DNA of 64,000 bases, from assembly GCA_017471405.1 (NCBI GenBank), contig JAFUTK010000004.1, positions 1 through 64,000 of the forward strand, in the 5' to 3' direction. Below the pieces are notes generated by a model, which was not told the DNA's origin, did not search any database, and saw nothing but the letters and a program-made list of their open reading frames with translations. This DNA is from Ruminococcus sp. GTDB lineage: Bacteria; Bacillota; Clostridia; Oscillospirales; Ruminococcaceae. Positions 8,666 to 16,946 of this stretch are shown here, one piece after another. The translations under genes were made by a program, and so were the position numbers. The stretch's first letter is position 1, and each line of letters opens with the position of its first letter.

Positions 8666-9508
8666 TTATACAGCTTTTCTCTTATCACGCATAAGCAGCA
8701 CCACAAAAACCGCCGCTATGACAAGCAAGGGAAAATATCTCGGGACATCTGTCCATAATGGCAGAGAAGCACTTTCCGGGATATTGCCCTCTCCTAAGAG
8801 CATCATGACAGCCCCCTGACTTTCATTGTACATAAAATGCGCGATCACCGCAGGGAATACGCTATTTGTCTTTTTTGTAAGCCACATAAGGAACGCTCCG
8901 AAGCAGGTGAGCATTGCAAGCCTGCCGAAGGTTGAGCCAAGCGCTTCCGAGAGCGTTCCGTTTCCTCCAAGATGACCTGCAATATCCATCGGCAGATGCC
9001 AAAGTCCCCATACGATACCTCCGATCAGACAAGTGCCGACCGTCCCCACCAGCGGCTCCATTTTCTGATTCATATAGCCACGCCAGCCAAGCTCCTCGCC
9101 GAGGAGACCGATAGACTGCACAGCGGAAAATGCAAAAAGAAGAAGCGCATTTGAAAGAATATTGCTGAATGTAAAACCGCCGAGCCAGTCGGTGTGACCG
9201 CTGATAATGACAGGTAGCATGAACATTGCAGAAAAACATATCAAAGGAAGTCCGAATGCAAGAATATACCATTTGAAATTACCGCTGAAATGTAAATGCA
9301 GCTTCATATCACGGAAGCCCTCTTTGGTAACGAATCTTGTAATAAGACTTGCTATCGCCGGAGAGAATGAAAATATCATGTATATGATGTAGTACATAGC
9401 ATTCGATCTATTCATAGGCTTTGCGCAAAGAATGTAAAGCAGCATGAACAGGAACACGATCAGCAGATAGATACCAAGCCGCTTGGCATTCTCTTTTTTA
9501 ATGGTCAT
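8666..9508 (-). CDS. CPBP family intramembrane metalloprotease
   Basis: A 280-residue membrane protein with about eight helices and the CPBP (Abi/CAAX protease) motifs: E138-E139-LGW-R143 (EExxxR), the GLWHLPMD segment with H171, and a later H224 in IAHFMYN. The proposed activity is intramembrane proteolysis or self-immunity to antimicrobial peptides; the substrate is unknown. It is the last gene of the GntR-ABC operon and overlaps the preceding permease gene by 11 nt, so it is probably made together with the transporter. CPBP proteins are often encoded beside peptide exporters and bacteriocin immunity genes, which makes a role in peptide stress a reasonable inference. Confidence 0.88.
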   Translation of the reverse strand: MTIKKENAKRLGIYLLIVFLFMLLYILCAKPMNRSNAMYYIIYMIFSFSPAIASLITRFVTKEGFRDMKLHLHFSGNFKWYILAFGLPLICFSAMFMLPVIISGHTDWLGGFTFSNILSNALLLFAFSAVQSIGLLGEELGWRGYMNQKMEPLVGTVGTCLIGGIVWGLWHLPMDIAGHLGGNGTLSEALGSTFGRLAMLTCFGAFLMWLTKKTNSVFPAVIAHFMYNESQGAVMMLLGEGNIPESASLPLWTDVPRYFPLLVIAAVFVVLLMRDKRKAV

Positions 9509-10190
9509 ACTGCTCCACCCCTTTCAGATACAGCCTGCAAGTAATGCGATATGAAAGATAATACAGAGCAAGGCATAATACCAGACTGACAGACAGCATC
9601 AATGAACTGTTTGTTTTGAACACCTCAATGATCGAGTCAAAACGATCTTTATTCAATATAAACAGAACTAACAGAAAAATAGTAAGCATGATCAGATATG
9701 TCAGCTTTACAAAGCTGCCCTTTTTACTTCCAAAACGATAGACGAACGGAATGTCGATCGCACGAAGAAGTATCTGCACGAAGCACAGCAGAACAGCGAT
9801 CCCGCTGATCTCTCCGACATCACGCGTTCCCACATCTGCGGCAACGGCACAGTAACCCCTGTCCACACATTGCAGCGTAAACAGAAATAATACGATCATC
9901 GCAAATATCATCTCATATTTCACACGGAGAAAGCCCTTGTATCCGTCCGCAGTTGAAGTTATCCAGTAACCCCACAGCTTGCGGTCATCGCCGCGCAGAA
10001 CCATCATCTGCAAAGCACCTGCCGCCAAAAAGCCTGCGATCATTCCGCCTATCCGTATTGGAGCTTCACCAATATCCTTTATCTCTCCGCGCATGATCAG
10101 CAGAACGATAAGCGGAGCTGATCCGCAGAGTATCATGGAAAGAATAAACCATCGGTTCTGTTTCCATTCCTTGTAAACAAGTCCCGTCAT
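9498..10190 (-). CDS. ABC-2 type transporter permease
   Basis: A 230-residue membrane protein with six predicted helices, beginning MTGLVYKEWKQNRWF. The short N-terminal cytoplasmic helix before the first membrane segment is typical of ABC-2 permeases. The start at 10190 is chosen over an upstream one because it overlaps the stop of the preceding gene as TAATG and has GGAGAG at a suitable distance. It works with the ATPase encoded at 10966-11844. The two permeases of the operon differ in sequence, pointing to a heterodimeric membrane unit. Confidence 0.8.
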   Translation of the reverse strand: MTGLVYKEWKQNRWFILSMILCGSAPLIVLLIMRGEIKDIGEAPIRIGGMIAGFLAAGALQMMVLRGDDRKLWGYWITSTADGYKGFLRVKYEMIFAMIVLFLFTLQCVDRGYCAVAADVGTRDVGEISGIAVLLCFVQILLRAIDIPFVYRFGSKKGSFVKLTYLIMLTIFLLVLFILNKDRFDSIIEVFKTNSSLMLSVSLVLCLALYYLSYRITCRLYLKGVEQYDH

Positions 10191-10966
10191 TACGGCTCTC
10201 TCCTTTCGTGTGACCGCCACATCACAAAGAAGAATAAAGCACATATAACAGCGAAAGCAGCTGCAACAAAAAGCGTTGTTTTTCCTGAACCTAACGCAGT
10301 CACGAACCTGTTAAACGCTTCATCAGAGATCAGAGCGCCGCCCTCAGCAGACTGCTCTGCGGCATTATCGCCCTTCAACAGATCCTTTCCTGCTGTAAAC
10401 AAGTCAACAACTTTAATGATCAGTCCTGCACCGAGAAATGCGGCAACACCGATAACTCCTAAGTCCTTTTTCGATTTTGCAAGCATGATGATATAGCTGT
10501 AAACCACATCTATCAGCATCACGATGCAGACTGCCCCGAGGTAAATATTCAGCATCAGACCAAAGGCATTGTAGTCTCCCATAATGCTGTATATCATCGC
10601 AAATGCCGCTGATAACAGCCCGAACAACAGAATATAGAATAGCTTTACCAGCAGATCGGACACTGCCTGCTGTTTTGCAGTAGGCGGCAGGATAAAAGAA
10701 TACCGTTTCCAGCCTGAACTGATGTCAGCTTTCTGCAAGCCGTTGTTTGTGCCTGCCAGAAAACCGCCTGTCAGGACAACTGTACCAACGAAAAGCAGTA
10801 TCATCTCCACAGGTGCGTCCTCCCCCTCAGCAGGTTCGGAAAAACCGCCGAGCATGATCGGTGTCAGCATGAGCAAAGCAAGCAGCAGAAACAGTATCAG
10901 CATCAGAAAACAGCGTTTGCGTGTCAGCCGGAGTTCTCGGTAGATAAGCGATCTGTACAGTTTCAT
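10190..10966 (-). CDS. ABC-2 type transporter permease
   Basis: A 258-residue protein with about six membrane segments and an extended loop near the C-terminal third (KGDNAAEQSAEGG). It starts MKLYRSLIYRELRLTRKR, a positively charged coupling-helix-like start. The ATG at 10966 overlaps the stop of the ATPase gene (TAATG) and has AAGGAG 8 nt before it, so the GTG three codons upstream is rejected. It is the first of two permeases in the operon. Confidence 0.82.
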   Translation of the reverse strand: MKLYRSLIYRELRLTRKRCFLMLILFLLLALLMLTPIMLGGFSEPAEGEDAPVEMILLFVGTVVLTGGFLAGTNNGLQKADISSGWKRYSFILPPTAKQQAVSDLLVKLFYILLFGLLSAAFAMIYSIMGDYNAFGLMLNIYLGAVCIVMLIDVVYSYIIMLAKSKKDLGVIGVAAFLGAGLIIKVVDLFTAGKDLLKGDNAAEQSAEGGALISDEAFNRFVTALGSGKTTLFVAAAFAVICALFFFVMWRSHERREP

Positions 10967-11844
10967 TATGACCACTCCTTCATATCACGGTGAACATAGT
11001 AGAGCATAATATCGTCAAGGCTTGCGGGGTCGATCACGCAGTCACAGTACTTGTAGCCTGCATTCTCACGGTCATTGACCATGACCTCCGCCCCGAAATT
11101 GTTAGTGCGTATGCTGACGATATCCTCGGGGTCTATCTCTGCGATTTTTTCCTTATCGCATTTGAGGATACCGTGAGATTCAATGATCTCGTCCTTGTAT
11201 CCTGTCAGCAGAATCTTCCCCTTGTCAATAAATGTCACCATATCAGCGATCTTTTCGAGGTCTGAGGTGATATGCGAGGACATCAGGATAGAACGCTCGC
11301 CGTTTTGCAGATACTCCATAAAGATGTGCAGTATCTCATCACGCACAACGGGGTCGAGACCCGTAGTTGCTTCATCCATGACAAGCAGCTCGGCGTTGTG
11401 GGACAGCGCACAGGCGATCTGGAGCTTCATTTTCATACCCTTTGAAAACTGCCCTATCTTCTTTTTCATCGGAAGCTGGAAACGCTCGATATACTGCTGA
11501 TATACGGCATTGTCCCATTCGGGGTACATACCCTCGAAGATACGCGCCATATCCTTTGCATTAAAAATATCGTGGAACGGCAGCTCGTCAAACACCACAG
11601 CGAGGCGCTTTTTTATTTCGATTTCGTCCTTTATGTGGTCAAGTCCGAGCAGGCGTATCTCGCCGCTGTCGATGTCTGTGATGTGTAAAAGACTTCGGAT
11701 AGTGGTGGTCTTTCCGGCCCCGTTCTGCCCGATAAATCCGCAGATAGCGCCCTTCGGTACATCAAAGCTGATATTATCGAGCGTGAATCCGTCGTAACGC
11801 TTAGTCACGCCATTAATTTCAATCGCATTTTCGTATGCGGTCAT
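10966..11844 (-). CDS. ABC transporter ATP-binding protein (YtrB-like)
   Basis: A 292-residue ATPase subunit. Walker A GQNGAGKTT at 39-47, signature FSKGMKMKL near residue 133, Walker B LLVMDEATTGLDP near 154 and the switch histidine in MSSHITSD are present. The signature has FSKGM in place of LSGGQ, as is common in the YtrB/YhcG branch that partners ABC-2 permeases. The context (YtrA-type repressor, two permeases) fits the YtrABC/bcrA-like systems that respond to cell-wall antibiotics or peptides. A GGAGGGG ribosome binding site precedes the ATG, one base after the repressor's stop codon. Confidence 0.9.
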   Translation of the reverse strand: MTAYENAIEINGVTKRYDGFTLDNISFDVPKGAICGFIGQNGAGKTTTIRSLLHITDIDSGEIRLLGLDHIKDEIEIKKRLAVVFDELPFHDIFNAKDMARIFEGMYPEWDNAVYQQYIERFQLPMKKKIGQFSKGMKMKLQIACALSHNAELLVMDEATTGLDPVVRDEILHIFMEYLQNGERSILMSSHITSDLEKIADMVTFIDKGKILLTGYKDEIIESHGILKCDKEKIAEIDPEDIVSIRTNNFGAEVMVNDRENAGYKYCDCVIDPASLDDIMLYYVHRDMKEWS

Positions 11845-11845
11845 G

Positions 11846-12220
11846 TTAATCCCCTCCGTTTACAAGGTCGAGCAGCTCGTGAAGCTCAGCCATCGAAACA
11901 CCTGCCTTTCGTGCGGTATCGCCCGCCTCCATAAGCAGAGCTTCAATGCGCTTGATCTGCTCCTCACGGTAAAGCTCTAAGTTCTGCGCCTTGACAAAGG
12001 AGCCTCTGCCGGTGTACGACTCAATAAAGCCGTCACGTTCAAGCTCCTCGTAGGCACGCTTTGTTGTCATGAAGCTGATACGGAGTTCGGTGGCTAAAAT
12101 GCGCATCGAGGGCAGCGCTTCGCCCTCTTTAAGCTTTCCCTCCAGTATCAGCGTCTTGATCTGGTTCGCTATCTGCAGATAGATAGGCTCCCCCGACGAA
12201 TTGCTGATGTTGATATTCAT
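11846..12220 (-). CDS. GntR family transcriptional regulator, YtrA subfamily
   Basis: A 124-residue regulator. The N-terminal winged helix (residues about 8-75, with PIYLQIANQIK, LPSMRILATELRIS and ERDGFIESYTGRGSFV) is typical of GntR; the short C-terminal part of about 45 residues is typical of the YtrA subfamily, which lacks a large ligand-binding domain. It is the first gene of the operon and almost certainly represses it: the promoter at 12311-12339 is overlapped by an inverted repeat at 12287-12313. The inducer is probably envelope stress or a peptide, by analogy with B. subtilis ytr. Confidence 0.92.
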   Translation of the reverse strand: MNINISNSSGEPIYLQIANQIKTLILEGKLKEGEALPSMRILATELRISFMTTKRAYEELERDGFIESYTGRGSFVKAQNLELYREEQIKRIEALLMEAGDTARKAGVSMAELHELLDLVNGGD

Positions 12221-12286
12221 TTAAGTGTACACTCCTTGTGGTCATATCCCTCTGCCGCACATTCCGGATTGTAACGGCAAAGTCTA

Positions 12287-12313
12287 AATTGTATAACTAC
12301 TATGTATACAATT
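12287..12313. promoter_or_regulatory. palindromic operator, probable YtrA-type binding site
   Basis: AATTGTATA (12287-12295) and TATACAATT (12305-12313) form a 9-bp inverted repeat with 9-nt spacer that covers the end of the -10 box and the likely start site. GntR/YtrA proteins bind such AT-rich palindromes. Confidence 0.75.
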
Positions 12314-12339
12314 ATAGCAGGCGCGTTACAGTTTGTCAA
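12311..12339 (-). promoter_or_regulatory. consensus sigma-A promoter of the ytrA-like operon
   Basis: On the minus strand TTGACA (12339-12334) and TATAAT (12316-12311) are both perfect and 17 nt apart. Such a strong core promoter would need tight repression, which the overlapping palindrome provides. Confidence 0.9.
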
Positions 12340-12377
12340 GGGGTATGGAAAAAATTTTTTTAAGGGCAAAAATGCAG

Positions 12378-12420
12378 AAAGAGCGATGCTCTCCTACATT
12401 AGAGAGCATCGCTCTTTTTT
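12378..12420. terminator. 16-bp bidirectional hairpin terminator
   Basis: Arms 12378-12393 and 12402-12417 (AAAGAGCGATGCTCTC and its complement) are perfect, with an A-rich left flank and T-rich right flank. It most likely ends the recD2 transcript coming from the right. Confidence 0.8.
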
Positions 12421-12497
12421 AGCGCTCATAAATTGTACTCTTCGGTCAGTTTTGCTATTTCTTTGGTAAGAGTGTCACACATCGGCGTGACATACTT

Positions 12498-14747
12498 TTA
12501 TAATTCATCATCGTCAAATCCGGAGCCGGAAGCGTTTTGCAGCAGCATTTCCTTAAGGGCTGTGCATCTGACAGAGCTGTTTACATTATGTATCATTTTC
12601 CCAAACTGCTCTATCTGCCCGACTATTATGAGCACCTTCTTTGCTCTGGTCACGCCTGTATAGAGAAGATTGCGGTAGCATAGCCTGTCAAAGCCCTCAA
12701 ACATCGTCATCACAACGTAATCGAACTCACTGCCCTGACTTTTGTGAACTGTTATGGCATAGGCAAGCTCAAGGTCCTCAAGCATTTCCGGCTCAAAGCA
12801 AGCCACTCTGCCGTCGAAATCTATTGTGATGGTCTTAAGGTAGCTGTTAGCACCGACTATCACGCCGATATCGCCGTTGAAGATACCGGCGCCTTCTTCG
12901 GAGTGTCCCTTATCATCAGTGCGTTTCCAGAGGATATCGTAATTATTGCGGGTCTGCATTACCTTATCGCCCTTGCGGAAGGTATAAAGAGCAGTATGCA
13001 CCTCAGACTTTCCAGTGGCGGGAGGATTAAGCTCCTGCTGCAGCAGGCGGTTGAGCTCCACCGTTCCGCAGGGGCCTTGCCTTGTGGGGGAAATGACCTG
13101 TATATCGTTCATAGGGTCGATGCCGTAATATCCAGGGAGCCTCTCCTTGCAGAGTGAAACTGTGAGCTGCTGTATCAACGGAAAGGTGTTGCGCTGCATA
13201 AAAAAGAAATCTCCGCTGCGGTCGGAAAGGTCGGGCATTTCACCCCTGACTATCTTATGAGCGGTGGTGACAATAAGGCTCTGCTGTGCCTGACGGAATA
13301 TCTCTGTCAGAGTGATGACCGGCATAACGCCGCTGTCGATTATATCCTTAAGGACATTTCCCGCTCCCACAGAGGGGAGCTGGTCGCTGTCGCCCACAAG
13401 CACCAGCTTGCAGGTGACGCTGACAGCTCTAAGCACAGCCTCAAACAGCCGGCTGTCTACCATAGACATCTCATCTAAAATAAGAACATCACAGTCAAGA
13501 GGGTCGTTATCATCGTGGACAAAGCTGATATAATCGCCCTCAGGATTCTTGACCTCCAGCAGGCGGTGAATGGTTTTGGCTTCGTGACCTGTAAGGTCGG
13601 AGAGACGCTTCGCCGCACGTCCTGTGGGGGCGGCAAGCATAACGTTCAAGCCCTGCTGCTCGTAGAGCGAGAGGATAGCGTTAAGCGTTGTGGTCTTGCC
13701 AGTGCCGGGGCCGCCGGTGAGTACAAGGAAGCCCTTTGACAGAGCGAGATTTATAGCCTGACGCTGCGTTTCGGCATATTCAAGACCGTTTTCCTCCTCG
13801 GCAATGTCGATGACGTCGGAGAAATCCACCTGATTATCGTAGCTTATCTCTGCCATAACAGATAATCTTCTTGCTATGTAAAACTCCGCCTTATAGCAAT
13901 CGGCGCTCATAACAAATAGGTCGTGTCCCTTGCTGATGATGTAGAGCTCCTCAGCCTCGGCTTCCTCATCGACAGCCTTCTCCATCATAGGCCTGTCCAC
14001 CGCCAACAGGCGGCAGCAATCCTCAACAAGGACAGCAAACGGAACAGCGGTGTGCCCTTTGTTTTCAAAGCCCTTAAGGGATACCTTTATCCCTGCCGCA
14101 AGCCTTGCGTGAGCTGACCTTGGCATCTCCAACTGATAAGCTATGCTGTCTGCCTTAGGAAACGGCAGACCAAGGCTCTCTCCCGTGAGCAGATAAGGGT
14201 TTGAGAGCACCACCTTGGTGGTCTTTTCCCCCCAGTGCTTCCAAGCCTTGATGGCTATTCTCGCAGGGACAGAATACTGTGCCAGCTCGTTCATAACAGC
14301 TCTTACCTCAAAGGTCTTGCGGAACTGCTTTGAATATTCCTGCGCCTGCTTCTGGGAGATGCCGTTTATCTCGGCGAGCTGTTCGGGGTCCTTTTCAAGG
14401 ATATCAAAGGTATTCTCGCCGAAGCGCTCAACTATCTTTCGGGCGGTTGCGGGACCCAGACCCTCTATGACGCCGCTGGCAAGATAGCGCTTCATTCCCG
14501 AGGGAGAGTTGGGCAGGCTGCGCTCACAGAGCTCGCAGCGAAACTGCATACCGTAGCGGGAATGGCTGACGTAGGAGCCGGTGCAGGTTATCTCCTCACC
14601 CTCCTCAACATCGCCAAGGTCTCCGACTACAGTTATGAGCTTACCCTCACTGGCAAGCATGATTACGGTGAAATCGCCGTTGTCGCTCCTATGCCTTATA
14701 ACATCGACCTCACCGGTTATTTTTATCAGATCCTTGTTGTCTGTCAT
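12498..14747 (-). CDS. recD2: ATP-dependent RecD-like DNA helicase RecD2
   Basis: A 749-residue superfamily 1 helicase, full length for RecD2. The N-terminal part holds the OB-like and helix-hairpin-helix segments (VIEGLGPATARKIVERFG near residue 95), and the motor has Walker A GGPGTGKTTTLN near 344, the DEMSMVD Walker B, the GDSDQLPSVGAG motif III and the C-terminal VHKSQGSEFDYV and YTGVTRAKK motifs V and VI. RecD2 unwinds DNA 5'-3' and works in repair and replication-fork maintenance without RecBC. Downstream of the TAA stop the same frame continues for 23 sense codons before TGA, noted separately. A short gene for a membrane protein lies upstream. Confidence 0.95.
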   Translation of the reverse strand: MTDNKDLIKITGEVDVIRHRSDNGDFTVIMLASEGKLITVVGDLGDVEEGEEITCTGSYVSHSRYGMQFRCELCERSLPNSPSGMKRYLASGVIEGLGPATARKIVERFGENTFDILEKDPEQLAEINGISQKQAQEYSKQFRKTFEVRAVMNELAQYSVPARIAIKAWKHWGEKTTKVVLSNPYLLTGESLGLPFPKADSIAYQLEMPRSAHARLAAGIKVSLKGFENKGHTAVPFAVLVEDCCRLLAVDRPMMEKAVDEEAEAEELYIISKGHDLFVMSADCYKAEFYIARRLSVMAEISYDNQVDFSDVIDIAEEENGLEYAETQRQAINLALSKGFLVLTGGPGTGKTTTLNAILSLYEQQGLNVMLAAPTGRAAKRLSDLTGHEAKTIHRLLEVKNPEGDYISFVHDDNDPLDCDVLILDEMSMVDSRLFEAVLRAVSVTCKLVLVGDSDQLPSVGAGNVLKDIIDSGVMPVITLTEIFRQAQQSLIVTTAHKIVRGEMPDLSDRSGDFFFMQRNTFPLIQQLTVSLCKERLPGYYGIDPMNDIQVISPTRQGPCGTVELNRLLQQELNPPATGKSEVHTALYTFRKGDKVMQTRNNYDILWKRTDDKGHSEEGAGIFNGDIGVIVGANSYLKTITIDFDGRVACFEPEMLEDLELAYAITVHKSQGSEFDYVVMTMFEGFDRLCYRNLLYTGVTRAKKVLIIVGQIEQFGKMIHNVNSSVRCTALKEMLLQNASGSGFDDDEL

Positions 14748-14762
14748 TTTATCTCCCGTTCT

Positions 14763-15086
14763 TTACCTTCCGCGCCTGACCCTGTCGGCCAGAGCTGTTA
14801 TATCTATAGCCTCGACGCCCTCCAGCTCCAAAGCGAGCCTTCGGGCCTTGTATGTGTTCTCTCCGGCAGATATCAGCACAATGAGTATGATACGGCGCTG
14901 TGAGCCGGTATTGCGCCTCTCGGTGTGATATGCCTCTTTGACTGTCTGCTCCAGGTCAGCGGTCTCGGCATTGCAGGGTATCACAACATACCCCTCAAGC
15001 CCTGTGGGAGTTCTTTTGAGTTCTCCATAGCAGAGAGCTGCCAGCGCCGTCAGAGTTATCAGCAGAACAGTTATAGCAGCGATCAT
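14763..15086 (-). CDS. small single-helix membrane protein of unknown function
   Basis: A 107-residue protein that I do not recognise. It has one N-terminal membrane helix (residues 1-20, MIAAITVLLITLTALAALCYG) and a soluble alpha/beta-looking domain with VVIPCNAE, a central IILIVLISAG strand and a basic end (RVRRGR). The ATG at 15086 follows AGGGG by 8 nt; a GTG three codons upstream overlaps that site and is rejected. It lies 15 nt upstream of recD2 in the same direction, so the two are probably cotranscribed. The pattern recalls a soluble nucleotide-fold domain anchored to the membrane, but this is only an impression. Confidence 0.65.
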   Translation of the reverse strand: MIAAITVLLITLTALAALCYGELKRTPTGLEGYVVIPCNAETADLEQTVKEAYHTERRNTGSQRRIILIVLISAGENTYKARRLALELEGVEAIDITALADRVRRGR

Positions 15087-15233
15087 AGTTATCACCCCTG
15101 AAATATACTATGCTTTTCAGGGGCAAATTGCTGATACATATTTTATTATACCCTTTTTTATGACATTTTGCAAGACATTTGTTCGTTTTTTGCAGATAAT
15201 TTTGTAACTGTGAAAAAATTTTTCTCTTATCTA

Positions 15234-15262
15234 TAGACAAACCCCGAAAATTATTGTATAAT
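15234..15262 (+). promoter_or_regulatory. sigma-A type promoter of rsmD-coaD
   Basis: TAGACA at 15234-15239 and TATAAT at 15257-15262, 17-nt spacer, about 70 nt before the rsmD ATG. Confidence 0.7.
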
Positions 15263-15331
15263 AGCATTTAGACGCGGGCATTTGTCAGAGCGTACTGCAC
15301 CCGGAAGGGATAAATACATAGGAGCATACAA

Positions 15332-15877
15332 ATGAGAGTCATCACAGGCAGCGCCAGAGGCATGAAGCTTATGACCCTTGAGGGGGACGATGTTCGTCCT
15401 ACCACAGATATGGTCAAGGAAGCTATATATTCCATAATACAGTTTCAGGTGCCGGGTGCCAATGTTCTGGATCTCTTTGCCGGCAGCGGACAGCTGGGCA
15501 TAGAAGCCTTGAGCCGTGAGGCTTCCTTCTGCACCTTTGTTGACAGGAGCAAGGACTCAATTGATGTGGTAAAGCAGAACCTTGCCCATTGCAGGCTCAC
15601 TGACAAAGCGCGCATTGACAATACTGACAGCATCAATTTTCTGAAGCTGACAAATGCAAAATACGACATCGTGCTGCTTGACCCTCCATACAGGCAGGGA
15701 CTTATTGACAAAGCTATGCCCTATCTGGACAGAATAATGAACGAGGGCGGAGTTGCCGTCTGCGAGCACGAGAGAGAGCATCTCCCGGCTGAGAGCTTCG
15801 GCTCGCTTAAGCTGCGCAAGAGATACAAATATGGCAAGATAATGCTCAGCGTATACGATAAGGAGACAGAAGAATGA
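15332..15877 (+). CDS. rsmD: 16S rRNA (guanine(966)-N(2))-methyltransferase RsmD
   Basis: A 181-residue SAM-dependent methyltransferase that methylates G966 of 16S rRNA. The N-terminal RVITGSARGMKL and RPTTDMVKEAIY segments, the SAM motif LDLFAGSGQLGIEAL near residues 46-60 and the catalytic LLDPPY near 115 are all conserved in RsmD. Length is standard. The stop overlaps the start of coaD by 4 nt (ATGA), the usual rsmD-coaD arrangement in Firmicutes. Confidence 0.95.
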   Translation: MRVITGSARGMKLMTLEGDDVRPTTDMVKEAIYSIIQFQVPGANVLDLFAGSGQLGIEALSREASFCTFVDRSKDSIDVVKQNLAHCRLTDKARIDNTDSINFLKLTNAKYDIVLLDPPYRQGLIDKAMPYLDRIMNEGGVAVCEHEREHLPAESFGSLKLRKRYKYGKIMLSVYDKETEE

Positions 15878-16383
15878 GGATAGCGGTTTGTCCCGGCAGC
15901 TTTGACCCTGTCACCTACGGACATCTTGATATAATCAGCAGAGCCTCAAAGCTTTTTGATAAGGTTATCGTGCTGGTCTCCTACAACCCCTCCAAGCAGA
16001 CCGCCTGCTTTACGGTCAAAGAGAGGATAGAGATGATAAACGCCGTAATCGGGGATTATCCTAATGTGGTGGTTGACTGTCACGCAGGACTTTTGGCGGA
16101 TTATCTGGAACGGACGGGCGCCTGCGCAATAGTTAAGGGCTTACGAGCCGTTACCGACTTTGAGTATGAATTCCAGATGGCGCTGGCTAATAAGAAGCTC
16201 TTCAACGATGCGGATACTGTATTTCTAACCACCAGTCCACAGAATATGTACCTTTCCTCCAGTATGGTCAAGGAGATAGGCTCACTGGGAGGAGACATCA
16301 GCGATTTTGTACCCCAGCAGATAAGATCTGTGATAATAGAAAGAATTAGACCCGATACATCAAATACGAAAGGAAGTAAGTAA
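15874..16383 (+). CDS. coaD: phosphopantetheine adenylyltransferase CoaD
   Basis: A 169-residue nucleotidyltransferase for the penultimate step of coenzyme A synthesis: 4'-phosphopantetheine plus ATP gives dephospho-CoA. The N-terminal CPGSFDPVTYGHLDI contains the TxGH form of the HxGH nucleotide-binding motif, VKGLRAVTDFEYE is the typical central loop, and SSSMVKEIG near residue 128 is the second ATP-binding motif. Standard length. Translationally coupled to rsmD and followed immediately by the coiled-coil gene. Confidence 0.96.
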   Translation: MRIAVCPGSFDPVTYGHLDIISRASKLFDKVIVLVSYNPSKQTACFTVKERIEMINAVIGDYPNVVVDCHAGLLADYLERTGACAIVKGLRAVTDFEYEFQMALANKKLFNDADTVFLTTSPQNMYLSSSMVKEIGSLGGDISDFVPQQIRSVIIERIRPDTSNTKGSK

Positions 16384-16384
16384 A

Positions 16385-16894
16385 ATGACAATTGAAGGTA
16401 TTCTTCAGCTTATGGAGGGACTGCTTGAAAAGTCCACTGCTGTTCCGTTCTCAAATAAGAAGATGGTCGATAACGAGCAGATGAAGGAGTACATAGACAG
16501 CATCAGGCTCAATATGCCTATCGAGGTAAACAAGGCTAAGGAGATCGAGCTTGAAAGCCAGAACATCATCTCCAACGCTAACCGCGAGGCTGAGCAGATT
16601 ATCCGTCAGGCAGAGGAGAGAGCCAAGGCTCTCGTTGCTGAGGAGGAGATAATCAAGCAGGCTAGAGAGGTCGCCAAGCAGGAGCTGGAAAAGGCTAAGG
16701 AAGAGGCTGACTACATCGTTGAGCAGGCAAAGGAGCGCGAGCGCAGCATCAAGAGCGCACTGGCCGCTAACATCGAGCAGACAATTTCCGATGCACAGAA
16801 GGCTGTCAGCGATTCGGGCAAGGCGCTTGCAAAGAGCATGGAGCAGCTGAATGCCACCAAGAGAGCTATTGCTGAGGCTGGCGCTGCAAAGTAA
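16385..16894 (+). CDS. coiled-coil protein, ATP synthase subunit B/DivIVA-like
   Basis: A 169-residue, almost fully helical and charged protein. From about residue 50 to 130 it is rich in Glu, Lys, Gln and Ala in a heptad-like pattern (NANREAEQIIRQAEER), as in the stalk of F-type ATPase subunit b or DivIVA-like proteins; it has no membrane helix. Such a gene often follows coaD in Clostridia, where it is annotated vaguely as ATPase. I cannot assign a function; a scaffold or cell-division role is possible. It begins 2 nt after coaD, so is cotranscribed, and ends just before a strong terminator. Confidence 0.75.
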   Translation: MTIEGILQLMEGLLEKSTAVPFSNKKMVDNEQMKEYIDSIRLNMPIEVNKAKEIELESQNIISNANREAEQIIRQAEERAKALVAEEEIIKQAREVAKQELEKAKEEADYIVEQAKERERSIKSALAANIEQTISDAQKAVSDSGKALAKSMEQLNATKRAIAEAGAAK

Positions 16895-16910
16895 TTTAAG
16901 TTAAATATTG

Positions 16911-16945
16911 AAGCCGATGCAGGGTATGACTGCATCGGCTTTTTG
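16911..16945 (+). terminator. hairpin terminator after rsmD-coaD operon
   Basis: AAGCCGATGCAG (16911-16922) pairs with CTGCATCGGCTT (16930-16941), 7-nt loop, then a T-run. The core stem is the same as in the terminator at 25948-25979. Confidence 0.85.
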
Positions 16946-16946
16946 T

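Noticed and set aside
13312..13533. Many short frames opposite recD2, the ABC genes and GH127
   Set aside because: They are shadows without ribosome sites, in frames opposite well-supported genes.
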